Shown here one piece after another: positions 42,643-55,020 of a stretch of 64,000 nucleotides of DNA (positions are counted from its first letter, which is position 1; each line of letters starts with the position of its first letter). This DNA is from Chalara sp. BL73 (lineage: Eukaryota > Ascomycota > Leotiomycetes > Helotiales). The notes beneath the pieces are model-generated. The model did no database searches. It was not told the DNA's origin and saw nothing but the letters and a program-made list of their open reading frames with translations. The stretch covers positions 1,614,501 through 1,678,500 of the forward strand of contig CAKJVC010000010.1 of the NCBI GenBank assembly GCA_918026815.1, written 5' to 3'. The translations under genes were made by a program, and so were the position numbers.

Positions 42643-42813
42643 TGTCACGGTTACCACATGATCCCTCAGATATGCTTTCATACTCAGGACTAGTATTCCA
42701 CATGCTCTACTTGGTTGATGATTCTCTCGCTGTACCTTCTCTCCGCAGTTTAGAATCCTCGTAATAGAACCTCCATATTAGCTTCAACAGCGCCAGGATT
42801 TAGATTCGTGACA
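42643..42813. repeat. Solo LTR, family L2, diverged
   Basis: 171 bp, TGTCACGGTTACCACATG...GATTCGTGACA. It shares 'gtttagaatcctcgtaat' and the CGTGACA end with 3477-3660. Flanks GTCAT/GGTGT give no duplication. Confidence 0.65.
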
Positions 42814-44003
42814 GGTGTCGGTGGCGGACTGAAAACCAAAACTATCAGGTGCCGTATTCGGCACTTAAACATATATGCTATTTAAAGAGCCGTTCCACCG
42901 TGGGAATGCAACCTAAAATTGTAGTGCACCAGTCGGATGTGCCGGCAAAAAGCCGCCCGCTCCAGCCATCAATTAGTTGGGGATTGAGTCGTGCAATAAA
43001 ACTTTCGCTACATCTGTGCCTCTAGCCACAGCGTCACCCTCCATTCATCGATAGAGTTGTGAAAAATCATATACTAAAATTGGCGTTCCAATTCACGGTT
43101 CGCAACAGCCTATGAAATGTAAAGTTACGTTTCTTTTCTTGCTGAAACTGTCGGATACCTATCACATAGCAAAAGGCGTGGTAGCTATTGACTACGCTCT
43201 TGCCGGGGTGATTATGGTTTCTTGATTCTTGGTTCTAAGCCGCGATCTATCGTGAGGGGTTGTAGGCCTGGGCACCCAAGCTTCACATGTCCCGGTGGTT
43301 CACGTGACTTTAGTTACATGCGTACTAACGAGAAAAGGAAAGCTTATGATATAGGCTCAACGATCCGGAAATAGAGTTCAAACGTTTACAGAACTTGGTA
43401 ATCGCAGAACAATGATGCGAGGGCTTCAAAGAATCGAGCCTCGTCCAGCTTTGGGGGGTTACGCAGCCTCGCCAAATGAAAGCAGAAAAAGAAATAAAGA
43501 GGGGGTCTTATGGAATTTTAAGACAAATGACCATCTTCGTGGCTTGCCGGAGTACTTCCGGGCACGCGGATTAAAAGGCCATCCAATCGTTCTCCGTTTA
43601 AGATCTGATTCCGAATTTTACGGCAAGAAATATCAAAGCATTGACGAAAACAGAGCGCGATTTTCAAAATACAGCTCCTCCTATTGATAAGCGAAGTTTT
43701 CAATAGAAAGACGCATCGACGGTGTCGATGTGTTCGTTGACTACTATTTCAAAGAGGTACTCATTCAAGAGTTGCAGCTGCAAAGCAAGCCATAATTTTA
43801 GTTCTAGGAAAAAGCAAATGGATGCATCATACACAATTGGTTGGATGTCGACCCCGTTTTTCGGGCAGGAACCAGTACAACTACAGTCAATCCCCACCAG
43901 AGCTGGCTATATCTTTATACGTCTTTATCAACCCCACAACCCCAAACTTGGCACTCCGAGTAGCAAGGCATTGAGTAGCAAACATTCCGCATCCAATTCA
44001 CAA
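42814..44003. other. Intergenic with an L5 LTR remnant; upstream region of the second Zn2Cys6 gene
   Basis: No gene recognised. A 91-codon frame at 43412-43687 has no motif. The part after about 43700 is the probable promoter and 5' leader of the regulator starting at 44004. Confidence 0.35.
43149..43335 (+). repeat. Solo LTR, family L5, diverged
   Basis: It begins TGTCGGATACCTATCACATAGC and carries 'aaaaggcgtggtagct' and 'gaggggttgtaggcctg'. The right end is degenerate (about 43335). Confidence 0.6.
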
Positions 44004-46264
44004 ATGTATCGTGCCATAGCTCCTGCGGCAATGTCGTCTCGCCCATGCTCCGGGGATGATGGCCTCTCTGCTGGTAGTCAAGGCTGTCAATCCTTATCCG
44101 ACTCTGCTAGTAGATCCAATCCTCCCAATACAACAAGCGCTGAGCCAGAGTGCACCCCTATCAAAAGACGTCGAGTGCCAGACTCTGTAACCCGCAACGC
44201 GTGTCTGAGATGCAAGAAAAGCCGGGCTAAAGTAAGTACTGGACGCGAGCATGCACAAGCATTGTCATGCTTGTTATTCGCGTCATTCCAGGATACACAC
44301 GGCCATCTGAGTTACAATGTGCTGATAGTTTCTAGTGTGATGGTAAAAAGCCGTGCAGAAGGTGTTCGTCACGAATAGATACTACGGAATGTATCTACGA
44401 GAGTCATACCAGGCACGCAAAAAAGGAGCTTGTTGACCAAATTAAAGACCTTAAGACTAAAGGGCGTTTGGCGGATCAGATCATCCAGGCACTTTGCACT
44501 GAAGACCAGGCTCCCGAAACTCTAAGCCGCCTCAGATCTGGCGAGACATACGAAGCTATTGGGTCATGGTTGGGCGGCTCGTTCTTGGAGGAAGATGGAG
44601 AGTTTGAACTAGATACTTCCCAGCAGTCCGTATTCGACTCTCAATTCGACCCTCATAGTCCTGATATGGATAACGCCAATTCTACAGCATCTCAATGGAC
44701 GTCAGTGACCTCAGATACTGCGATACTCGACCATTTGTTTCAACTGTACTTTGCCTGGGTCCATCCTGTGCACACTTTGTTCAGCGAAGGGCATTTCGTC
44801 GATTCTTACCAGCGCCATTCGAGGCTTTACTGTTCAACTATCCTCGTTGATGCGATATGCGCGATGGCATGCCATCTGCATTCCACACCTGGTAAGGAGG
44901 GAGTGGACTTTGCGCAGCTCGGCCGGGAATTTAGTGATGCGGTTCGCTCAGGCATCGATAGCGAAGATGCGACCATCACCACAATACAAGCATTCGCGAT
45001 CATGTACCTTGTAGACTCTGCACGCACCGACGCATTGCGTGCTGCTTCATACTTGAAGATCGCCACCGCCATCTTATCGAAAAAAGGATACTTGGGTGTT
45101 GATGATGGTTCTCGGGAAGTGTGGATACAAACAAGCCGAGGCTTGCAAAATCTGAACAGGTTAGTCGTGTCCCCTGCTCTGCCACTATTAAGCTGATACG
45201 CCCAGTGAATGGGCACAGGCCACCTTTCAAGTTCCATCTACTGTGCAGCATAGCCACTTCGGAAATATCGATCATGATGAAGTCAAGCTGGATGAGGCAA
45301 AGTGGTATTTCTACCGTCAACGTCACACTCATTGTGTGGCATGGCCAGGACTACTGGGCATAACAAACCGCCAGAAGTCGAAGCTGGTCAGCATAATTCA
45401 CGATGTCACAACCAGGATGTATACCCCAAACAGTGCACCCATACAAGCTCGCCACATCTTGGATTACTACAGCAGGTTTGTCGCCTGGCGGACGGAGCTA
45501 CCTGGCTCCATCCGAAATGTCGAAACAAATAGCAATCAAGCCCTCCCTCATGTGCTGTCGCTACTGTAAGCCTGGCGCCAGGATTTATGACATCGAGCTG
45601 CTGACTTGACGGTGACAGTATCCTTTATGAAGATGCAATAGTGCACTTGCTCCGGCCTCTGATGGACCTTGACGGATTTCCCGTTCCCACCATCGAAGAA
45701 ACCATATGGAGGCATACGCAAAGCGGGCTACGTCTTCTCGACGAGCATTACCGAGCCCAGTATACCTGTCGCTTTCAGCCAGTCCTGCAAATGTTTGCCG
45801 TTTTGCACTTCGCCGATGTTGTTGTGAGATATTTTCCCGGCAGGGTGCAAGGCTGCGGTAAAGATGGACCCAGCGCTATACGGTTCGGGCTAGAGTCGCT
45901 GGCGCAGTCACGAGAAGGCTTCCCTGTCGCCGGCATGCTCCTGAAAATGCTACGGAAAACCGCGAGAGAAAGCGGCATCCGCTGGGACGACAACCAATTT
46001 CGCGAAAGGCGCCGCCAATCTTCCGCGCGATCTTATCGGATAGACGACATAGTAGACGCCTGCGCCAGGCACTCATACGTCCCGCCAAGCGGCGAAATGC
46101 GCAGCAGATATTCTTCGACGTTTTGTGCCGATTGGAAGGCCGATGCTGCGGCTTTTGGTTTCCATGAGCCTCCCTTCGGCGCTCGCAGGCTTAGCCCCCG
46201 TTCGGCAGACGAGGGTGGCAGCCACAGCCCCATGCAGGTCCGCAACTTGCTAAACACAAACTGA
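44004..46264 (+). CDS. Zn2Cys6 transcription factor with fungal_trans domain
   Basis: Four exons, 44004-44231, 44336-45159, 45206-45565 and 45619-46264, all phase-consistent, give 685 residues. The zinc cluster is rebuilt across intron 1: Cys67, 70, 77, 83, 86, 95 (A-C-L-R-C-K-K-S-R-A-K, then C-D-G-K-K-P-C-R-R-C), with an eight-residue last spacer. It is followed by a linker, a short coil (K-K-E-L-V-D-Q-I-K-D-L) and the middle homology region (L-F-Q-L-Y-F-A-W-V-H-P-V-H-T-L-F), typical of PF04082 regulators. ATG 44004 is the first in frame near the cluster; 44031 is an alternative. It is a nuclear DNA-binding regulator. Its target is unknown and it lies between the two HNWD genes. Confidence 0.88.
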
Positions 46265-49027
46265 GATCCCTCGTTGCAGCCTACCACTTGTGCCAGACCG
46301 CCGTTGGCACCGGTCGACCACTTGACAGGCTTTAGCTTTCGAATAGGCACGTGAACTTAACGATACCAGGCGTTACATGGGTGATAGTTGTTCCGAATCC
46401 CGGACCGTATACCTGCGATTTTGTTGCTGAAGAATTTTCTTATCGGCAAGGGCTTTTTTTTTTTGTTTTTTGATTTTTGAGCAAGTGTTTCCTTTTGAGA
46501 GTGACTGTTAATTGTCTTACAGCAAGGAGCGGAAAGGGTACTGGTTATTTTTTTTTACAGGGGTTGGGATTTCTCTAAACCTTTTGATACAAGTTTTTGG
46601 CAGATAAATATGGGATTTATGACGAATTCACGTTTTGGGTTAAGTGGGGGGGATGAGGGGTTTGAGATTACGAGAAAGCCCTTGGATAAGTCTGACGGCG
46701 TTGGGTTAGGGCCACCGCCGTAGTGCGCGTTGTTGTATGTAAAGCCTTTTTTTTTTTTTTTTTGATGCTAGCTTGGTTTGAATAAAGCTGCTGCTGCGTA
46801 ACATGCGCTTCTGCACATGTTTTAAATGGCGACTTTGTCGTTTCGTCTGCTAGATGTAGCTTTGCTTGGTCGGCTAGACTGCGGACTGGGCTGGGTTGGG
46901 TTGGGTTTTCGAACTTTCGACCCCAACCCACTGCCGCCCCGGTGGGTTAGCTTAGTTATGAATATGTGTTTTTGACTCAAACCTCCCTGTAACCCGGCGG
47001 GTTGCCAATATATTAGTGTTATATTCCTGATGCTGATTGGTTCACGGCTATGGTTCCTGACTGTCACGTAGTCAATTCATTCATGGCCATATGGCAAGGT
47101 TCGTATGCCACGGAATCATATTTCCAATAAAAATGCATATGAAAACTTCACCAGACCACAAATAAAAGTTCACATTTATCACCGGCCAGGAAGTATTGCT
47201 TGGCCCAAAATCGGCCAGTATCGAAGCTAATTTGTATCGTGCATGTCGCATTTCGTGCTCACCGGCGCTTAAAATCCTGCAAGAATGGGTGGGTCCATAG
47301 CCAAGGAGAGTGCTCAGCGCTTCGCGTTAATGCTATCTCGAACTGATTTGTTCAAATCACAAGCCAAAGATGACAACACACCAATTTTATCATCGATTGA
47401 AAGAGCGACAGCTATTCATTACGCTAAGCCTAAAAGCAAGCCAACAAAGATCGAGATAGACGCACGCTTCCGGAAGGCTGTTCCTGGTGGTCACCAAACG
47501 CATTAACGTCCCTCCCTACGTGGCGGGACATCCACAGTGTCGAGACTTATAATTTAAAAGTCTTAGATTTTTTTCTTGCAAGTGTATGAAGTTATAGTTA
47601 GTATACTATTATTCTAGTGATATTACCGTATACTGTATAAAAGCACACTATACTTGTTCATTCTTCTCATCAGGTAGAAATTAGTGGGGATTCTCCGGTC
47701 ATGTGATCGGTAGTTGGCACCACCGGTCCAGTTAGACCTAACAATGTAGAACAAGTGATCACTTTTAGGGAAGTTTCAGGTTAATAAAGATTTAGTGTGG
47801 ATACCACTACATATTAAAACCTTTGACGCCAGCAAATCATGATTTGATTAATTTGGTTCGATAGTCTTGATTTGAAATTGTAAGAAACATGTCTACCTCA
47901 TTACCGCCATGTGGTAATTCGGTTAATTGTGGGGGTGGGGCGCCGGCCACAGCCGGCTGTGGTGAGCTAAGACCCCACTACTATGCGGGAAATCGTCCTC
48001 AGCCTTATGGTTACCGTAGCGTGTAAATTCATGCAAGATCGCCACGCTGATCGGTACCAGTAAACCGGTTGGGGATCACATGAAGGATCGCGTAGGGGGG
48101 AGTGGGGATCATTTCGCCCTAGTGGCCACCTGTATCTAGCTCTTGCTTCAAGCAACTCTTCATGCAATAATACAACGTTTTATACCCCTCAATCTTTACA
48201 ATACCCTCCTCTCGGGAGTGATCCCATTTTTGCTGTGTCTTCTTTTCTCATCTTCCTGGGATCACTACCATTACTGTACCTCGCATCGAAACGACTAACG
48301 ATATTTGGGGCTAGAGCAAAATGACCCCGCACGTCCCATAACCGGGTAATCTTCCGCTGTATTTTTAATTTATGAAGCCTTAGGCATGAAGGCCAAGAGT
48401 GGCTAGAGGTACTGTGGGTGATAGAACATGGAATACACAGTAATAGCTCTCTGTTATGTGTCCAGCATACAGATCCATAGTAATTTGTGTATCGGCTTCA
48501 CGTTAATCGTTAAAGGTCGCCCAGGCCAAACCCCCCCCCCCCTGCTCCTGTCAAACGTGGCCAGGATCAGCTGACATCGGCGCTAAGCACCAGCTAAGGG
48601 AAAATAAGTTCATCGGGCCGTCGCTTATGTCGCCAATAATACGCCAGTCGTTCGAAAGAATACGTGCCAATTCGCGACTACTGCCTAAAGATTTAACTGA
48701 AATCGGCGATTTTAACATCCATCAAGATGCGCATCAGTGACGAAAACAAATTATGGCTCAATCGAGCATGAATTTCGAATAGTTGAGACAGTCACCATGA
48801 CCTCCCGCAGCATCTTACCAGTGATTGGCTAAATTTGCGTGGCTGTAGCGATGCCCAATGATGCCATGATTGCCACGAGGCTCCTTTCAGCTGAGTCGAC
48901 ATGAGTGTCAGCCTAGATCCAACCTCCGTTCCCAACTCAACAAACAACGTCACATACATGCTGACTCGGCGACTCGATACTCACTGAGAACCCCTTTCCT
49001 CCAGGTCCCTCGAATCTGGTCGAATAC
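46265..49027. other. 2.8-kb gene-poor interval before HNWD copy 2
   Basis: No convincing gene; a 73-codon frame at 47285-47506 has no recognisable motif. Notable simple sequence: T-runs near 46456-46466, 46549-46557 and 46747-46763 and a run of 12 C at 48531-48542. A perfect 16-bp palindrome CCACAGCCGGCTGTGG lies near 47946-47961. From about 48790 the sequence resembles the upstream region of HNWD copy 1 (about 34510-34733), so the promoter was duplicated with the gene. Confidence 0.5.
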
Positions 49028-52000
49028 ATGCGTCTTCTAGAACGCAACAGCAACGGCGAGTTCAGCCTGACCAAGGACTTCAGCGATGATATTCCCCTGT
49101 ATGCCATACTTTCGCACACATGGGGCCCCGATACCGAAGAGGTTACCTTTAGGGATTTGATAGATGGGGCGGGTAAGAGCAAGGCTGGCTATGACAAAAT
49201 CCGGTTCTGCGGAGAACAAGCTAGGCACGACGGCTTAGAATATTTTTGGGTTGATACATGTTGCATCGACAAATCGAATAACAACGAGCTCGCAGAGGCC
49301 ATCAACTCTATGTTTCGCTGGTATCACAATGCGGCTAAATGCTACGTCTATCTATCAGATGTTTCGATTGCTGAGAGGGAGGCAAGCAATCAAGTTTCCG
49401 ATCATACTTGGGAATCGGCTTTTCGGGCGAGCAGATGGTTTACACGGGGTTGGACCATTCAAGAGCTCCTTGCTCCAGGTTCAGTTGAATTCTTCTCCCA
49501 GGAAGGCAGCCGACTGGGTGATAAGAGAACTCTAGAGCGACAAATTTCCAAGATAACAGGAATTGCTATTTCAGCGCTTCAAGGAGCTGCTCTTTCTCAG
49601 TTCGGAGTCGAAGAGCGCTTATTGTGGGCAGAAAATCGCCAGACCACGCGGAAAGAAGACAAGGCGTACTCACTACTAGGCATATTTGATATATATATGC
49701 CGCTTATTTATGGGGAGGGGAGTGATAATGCGTTTATCCGGCTCCGGGATGAGATCGACAAACCTTCAAAGGGTGAGCGCACAAATTCAGTTTGATATCT
49801 ATCATCAAAACGAGCACTAACCACTCAGGACTCGATCGTTTACCATACGCTGTTGAGGCGCCATTTAATTCGTATGCGAAGCAGCACTCGCCCTCCTGTC
49901 TCCCAAACACCCGTGTTGAGCTTCTTCAGAATATATATGCCTGGGCTGATGGACAAGATAAGCGGTGCATTTTTTGGTTGAATGGCTTGGCCGGCACAGG
50001 AAAGTCGACGCTTGCGCGCACCGTCGCTCGCAGATACTTTGATCAAAGGCGACTTGGGGCTAGCTTCTTTTTCTCAAGAGGCGGTGGAGATGTTGGACAT
50101 GCTGGCAAGTTCTTTACGACTTTTGCTGTGCAGCTTGCGCGTAACGTACCACAAATCCAACGGTTCATTTCCAATGCTGTTATAGAGCAGAATGATATAG
50201 CGAACCAGTCTTTCGGCGACCAGTGGCGCCAGCTCGTTCTCTGTCCGTTATCAAGGCTAAACAGTAGCTCCTCTCCTTCCTCGTATGTGCTTATAATCGA
50301 CGCCCTTGATGAGTGCGATAGTGAAGACGACATTCAGATGATTCTACAACTTTTAACTGAAGCTCAATCGCTGAAAACGGTACGGCTTCGGATCTTTCTG
50401 ACGAGCAGACCTGAGATTCCAATCCGACATGGTATTAGCCGTATTCCGCAAGCTGAACACAAGAGCTTCGTACTCCAAAATATACCCCCGGCAATTATTA
50501 ACCATGACATCTCTCTATTCCTGAAACACAGCCTAGGGATAATTGGGCAGAAATGGACTCTTGGAGCTGGATGGCCAGGTGAGCAGGCTCTTAAACAGCT
50601 AGTTCTAAATGCTGGTGGCCTCTTTATCTGGGCTGCAACGGCCTGTCGGTTTATCCGCGAAGGGAAGCGGTTCGCACTCAAGAGACTGGATACAATTCTT
50701 CAGGGTAGTGGATGCGCCGTTATAGCACCAGAAAAACACCTCGACCAAATATATATTACTGTACTTAAGCACTCTGTTTCCTCGGAATATACAGACGAAG
50801 AGAAAGAAGAGTTATTTGTTATGCTAAGACACACACTCGGAAGTATAGTGGTTTTGTTCTCACCTCTCTCTGCCTATTCATTGAGTAGGCTACTCCATCT
50901 CCGAAAAGGGGAAGTTGACCAAATACTAGAGGATCTTCATGCGATCTTAGATATCCCAGAGGATCAAATCCACCCGCTCCGGCTCCATCATCCTTCATTT
51001 CGTGACTTCTTGCTTAATAAGGATAGATGTCGTGACCTAGACTTCCAAGTGGACGAGGAGGAAGCACATTATGCTTTAGCCACGAGCTGTATACAGCTTC
51101 TATCAATCTCTCTTAAGAAAGACATCTGTGGTCTAGAGGCCCCTGGAGTACTTGCAAATAATATAGAGAGCGATCAAGTAGAAAAATATCTTCCTGCAGA
51201 GCTTCAATATGCATGCCTATACTGGGTCCAACATCTGAAAAGGAGTGGTGCTCAACTCTATGACCAAGTTCATCAATTCCTCCAAGATCATTTACTTCAC
51301 TGGCTTGAGGCCCTTGGCTGGATGAGGAAGACTTCTGAAGGGATTTTGGCGATATTATCCTTAGAGACACTCATTCCAGTAAGCTTTATTTTATGATTTA
51401 CTAAGGAACCCTAACTAATCTATACTACGAAGGCTGACAAAAGTCCTGATCTACATGCATTCATCCGTGATGCAAAGCGATTCGCCTTATACAATCGATC
51501 GGTGATTGAACAAGCACCCCTCCAGCTCTACTCTTCAGCCCTTGTCTTCGCTCCAGAACAGAGTATAATTCGGAGACAATTTGAGGAGTCTATCTCACCT
51601 TGGATCCAGAGGAAATCGAAAGTGCAAGCAGATTGGAGTGCGGCGATACAGGCACTCGAGGGCCACTCGGACCTGGTTACGTCTGTCGCCTTCTCACCTG
51701 ACGGCAAGCAGGTCGTGTCAGGGTCCGGCGATATGACAGTACGGTTCTGGGACGCGGTCACAGGTGCGGCCCTGCAGACGCTTGAGGGTCACTTTGGCTG
51801 GGTCAAGTCCGTGGCTTTCTCGCCTGACGGCAAGCAGGTTGTGTCTGGGTCCGACGATAAGACAGTGCGGTTCTGGGACGCGGTCACGGGCACGGTGCTA
51901 CAGATGCTCGAAGGCCACTTAAGCTGGGTCACTTCTGTGGCTTTCTCGCCTGACGGTAAGCAGGTCGTGTCGGGGTCCGAAGATAAGACAGCGCGGCTCT

Positions 52001-53400
52001 GGGACGCGGTCACGGGTGCGGCGCTGCAGGCGCTCGAGGGCCACTCGAGTTCAGTCAGGTCCGTGGCTTTCTCGCCCAACAGCAAGCAGATCGTGTCTGG
52101 GTCCGAGGATAAAACAGTGCGGCTCTGGGATGCGGTCACGGGCACGGTGCTGCAGATGCTCGAAGGCCACTTAAGCTGGGTCACTTCTGTGGCTTCCTCG
52201 CCTGACGGCAAGCAGGTCGTGTCGGGGTCCGAAGATAAAACAGTGCGGATTTGGGACGCGGTCACGGGTGCGGCGCTGCAGACGCTCGAGGGCCACTCGA
52301 GCTCAGTCACGTCTGTGGCCTTCTCGCCCAACGGCAAACAGATCGTGTCTGGGTCCGACGATAAGACAGTGCGGTTCTGGGACGCGGTCACGGGCATGGT
52401 GCTACAGATGCTCGAAGGCCACTTAAGCTGGGTCACTTCTGTGGCTTTCTCACCTGACGGCAAGCAGGTTGTGTCCGGGTCCGGCGATGAGACGGTGCGG
52501 CTCTGGGGCGCGGTCACGGGTGCGGCGCTGCAGATGCTCGAAGGTCATTCGGGCTCAGTCAGCTTCGTGGCCTTTTCACCTGACGGCAAGCAAGTCGTGT
52601 CAAGGTCCGAAGATAAGACAGTGCGGCTCTGGGACGCGGTCACGGGTGCGGCCCTGCAAACACTCAAGGGCCACTTGGGCTGGGTTAGGTCCGTGGCTTT
52701 CTCACCTGACGGCAAACAGATCGTGTCAGGGTCCGAAGATAAAACAGTGCGGCTTTGGGACGTGGTCACTGGTGCGTCGCTGCAGACGCTCGAAGGCCAT
52801 TCGGGCTCAGTCAGCTTCGTGGCCTTTTCACCTGACGGCAAGCAAGTCGTGTCGGGGTCCGACGATAAAATAGTGCGGATTTGGGACGCGGTCACGGGTG
52901 CGGCGCTGCAAACACTCGAGGGCCACTCGTACTTGGTCACGTCCGTGGCTTTCTCACCTGACGGCAAGCAGGTCGTGTCAGGGTCCGGCGATAAGACAGT
53001 GCGGCTCTGGGACGCGGTCACGGGTGCGGCCCTGCAAACACTCAAGGGCCACTTGGGCTGGGTTAGGTCCGTGGCTTTCTCACCTGACGGCAAGCAGGTC
53101 GTGTCAGGGTCCTACGATGAGACAGTGCGGCTCTGGGACGTGGTCACGGGTGCGGCGCTGCAGATGCTCGCGACCCACTCGCGCTTGGTCGGACCTGTGG
53201 CCTTCTCGCAAGATGGCGGAATAGAGCTAGCTTTATTTGTAGCAAATGATTGGGTAGTAGAAGGAGGGACAAATATTCTCTGGCTTCCTCCTGATTATCG
53301 CCCGACTTGTAAGGCTGTCCGGAACAAAGTCATTGTATTAGGGCACTCATCAGGGAGAATATCTATTCTCAGATTTAAGGGAATGTCAAGACTTGTATAG
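49028..53400 (+). CDS. HET-NACHT-WD40 (HNWD) NLR-like receptor, copy 2
   Basis: Three exons, 49028-49772, 49829-51378 and 51433-53400, with the same two intron positions and phases as copy 1, encode 1420 residues. The HET domain has [20 protein letters not shown] and R-G-W-T-I-Q-E-L-L-A-P. The NACHT domain has G-L-A-G-T-G-K-S-T and V-L-I-I-D-A-L-D-E-C-D. From residue 840 there are 12 complete 42-residue WD40 repeats and a degenerate thirteenth, then a tail shared with copy 1 (N-I-L-W-L-P-x-D-Y-R-P-T). The repeats differ from copy 1 mainly at the presumed ligand-facing positions. Expected role: recognition of non-self ligand by the propeller(s), NACHT-driven oligomerisation and HET-triggered cell death. 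It appears fully functional. Confidence 0.95.
51655..53166 (+). repeat. Coding tandem array: twelve 126-bp WD40 units
   Basis: Units begin at CTC-GAG/AAG-GGC-CAC. Near-identical units recur at two-unit spacing: L-E-G-H-L-S-W-V-T-S starts repeats 3, 5 and 7, L-E-G-H-S-S-S-V starts 4 and 6, and L-E-G-H-S-G-S-V-S-F starts 8 and 10. This indicates duplication in 252-bp blocks. L-K-G-H-L-G-W-V-R-S begins repeats 9 and 12. Confidence 0.92.
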
Positions 53401-53425
53401 GAGCGTAGGTTGTGAACATTGTATA

Positions 53426-53608
53426 TGTCACGGTTATCACGTGACCAGCTCGTGCGTGTTCCCTAATTGGGACTAGTAGCGTCTGGCCTGAGAGCTAGAC
53501 TTAGTTGAGAGTTTTTCCAGAGCTCCACCTCTTCTCCTTAGTTTAGTATTTTCGCATTGAAGCACCTACAACCCGCCTTTCCAGGCTTATAGGACTGTGT
53601 TCGTGGCA
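53426..53608. repeat. Solo LTR, family L2, near TSD (GTATA/TTATA)
   Basis: 183 bp, TGTCACGGTTATCACGTGACC...GTGTTCGTGGCA, 26 bp after the stop of HNWD copy 2. Internal 'ccttagtttagtatt' and 'attgaagcacct' match 3477-3660. Another partial TGTCACGGTTA follows at about 53620. Confidence 0.78.
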
Positions 53609-53718
53609 TTATACACCGTGTCACGGTTAGCCAGCTGCTGTTTTCTTAGAAAGCTATAACCTCCAATCAGACCTGGATTCCAATTTTATTTCTCATTTCA
53701 TATTATCTGTACAACTAA

Positions 53719-54719
53719 CTAGAAACTAAGCAGGAAAGGATTTCCCTGGCTCGGGAGAACATGCTTGACCAAGAGTTTAGCAAAGCATCCATCATTTTCT
53801 GCTATCAAACATTCAAGTCTTGAAGAGTCTTGTTGAAGGGCTTTTAGCTTCCAGCTGGCATATTTTCCCAACCAGTCGAGAAAAGAATCAGAGTCCGGAA
53901 GATGCGAAAAGGCAGATTCGAGAAGGTCGAGAACAGCCTCTCTATGATTATCCTTTGAGTGCTCCAGTTTCTTCAGGTAGGCGATTATTTTATGTCTCGA
54001 GACATCCTTCAAAGGGAGAATTGAATAAGTATCAGCAAATACATATACTCGGACATGCAGAAGAAGGACCTGACTAGATCCGGGCGAAGCAATGGCGTGA
54101 TCCTTTGCTCGGACGCCCTCCCCATCGACAAGGTCTCGAGATTCTGGATCATTTGTCTCATCTATCTCAGGGGTTGGTGCCTCGGGATGCACAGCGGGGA
54201 CACCCCACGAAAACGAGCTGGTTTTGTAGATCTTAGCCCCACATCGCCCACATCTAAATTTGGCGCCTTTGTTGTGACACCTTTTACAATTTATGCCTGT
54301 CTCCGAAAATTCGAATGGCAAGCTTTCATCTCCAAGTGCTTGGGAGAAATCAACTTGCTCTTCTACATGCGAAGAGATTCCCACATCATCGGTTGAGTAG
54401 TCACCAAGGTAAGCATATCTTGAGAAACATGTCAAAGTCTGCTCGGTGACGTGATCAAAAGCGTCGTCGCTTTTCTCGAATCTGTAGACTTTGGAAGCAG
54501 ACTCTGTCCACTGCCCCTGACAAGCAGCGTGCAGAGGGGGAGACAGACAAGCGATCAATTTCTCATGAAGCCGGAAAGGACTTTCGGAGTCCGTCAGGAT
54601 GAGCGAGATAACATCAGATTTGAGGATACTAAAGTTGAAGTGTTAGAAGTGGGTTACCGAGATATTGCAGCAGTTTACTTCACAACTTCCTCCGGTCCAG
54701 TGCTAGGTAGAGTAGCCAT
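53719..54719 (-). CDS. BTB/POZ protein with an inserted zinc ribbon
   Basis: Two exons on the minus strand, 54719-54679 and 54628-53719, with a 50-nt phase-2 intron, give 316 residues. The BTB core reads D-V-I-S-L-I-L-T-D, H-E-K-L-I-A-C-L-S-P-P-L, then F-E-K-S-D-D-A-F and R-Y-A-Y-L-G-D-Y. An insertion follows with C-K-R-C-x8-C-G-R-C (C-H-N-K-G-A-K-F-R between pairs), a four-cysteine zinc ribbon. The chain then returns to the BTB-associated helices, L-L-H-V-R-V-Y-V-F-A-D-T-Y and L-L-E-S-A-F. BTB domains mediate dimerisation or Cullin-3 binding; the ribbon may bind protein or nucleic acid. The gene is convergent with HNWD copy 2, 319 bp apart. No DNA-binding domain is attached. Confidence 0.82.
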
Positions 54720-55020
54720 TAGGAATTCTTGATGGTATCTAGGTATGATTGGCCGGGCTCTTGATAAAATGTCACAGTGTAAAGGTCGAAATAAGGAAGA
54801 AACACCGTAACCATGACTAGACGGCTATAGCTAGATAGGGTGTGATGCTTTCGTAGGCGGGCGTGACGTGGCTCCACGGCGGAAGCATTGGAAGTGGGGG
54901 CAATGATCGTGGTCGAATAGCCAAAAGCGCTCAGCCTTGCAAAACCTGTGATGGCGCCCAATCGTAGTGCACCATGAGCTCTAGGCAGTTACTGAACATG
55001 CAGTATCTATGCAGTCTGAC
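54720..55020. other. Upstream region of the BTB gene
   Basis: 301 bp between the divergent BTB start (54719) and the small hypothetical gene start (55021). Short open frames only. Confidence 0.35.

Noticed and set aside
43412..43687. 91-codon open frame
   Set aside because: No motif, no homology recognised, no supporting splice signals; probably chance.
47285..47506. 73-codon open frame
   Set aside because: Basic composition but no family and an isolated position in a repeat-like region.
51528..53093. Long minus-strand and alternative-frame open frames across the WD40 arrays (also 37804-38797)
   Set aside because: They arise because the 126-bp repeat keeps the same frame open on the other strand; composition is repetitive and there are no domains.
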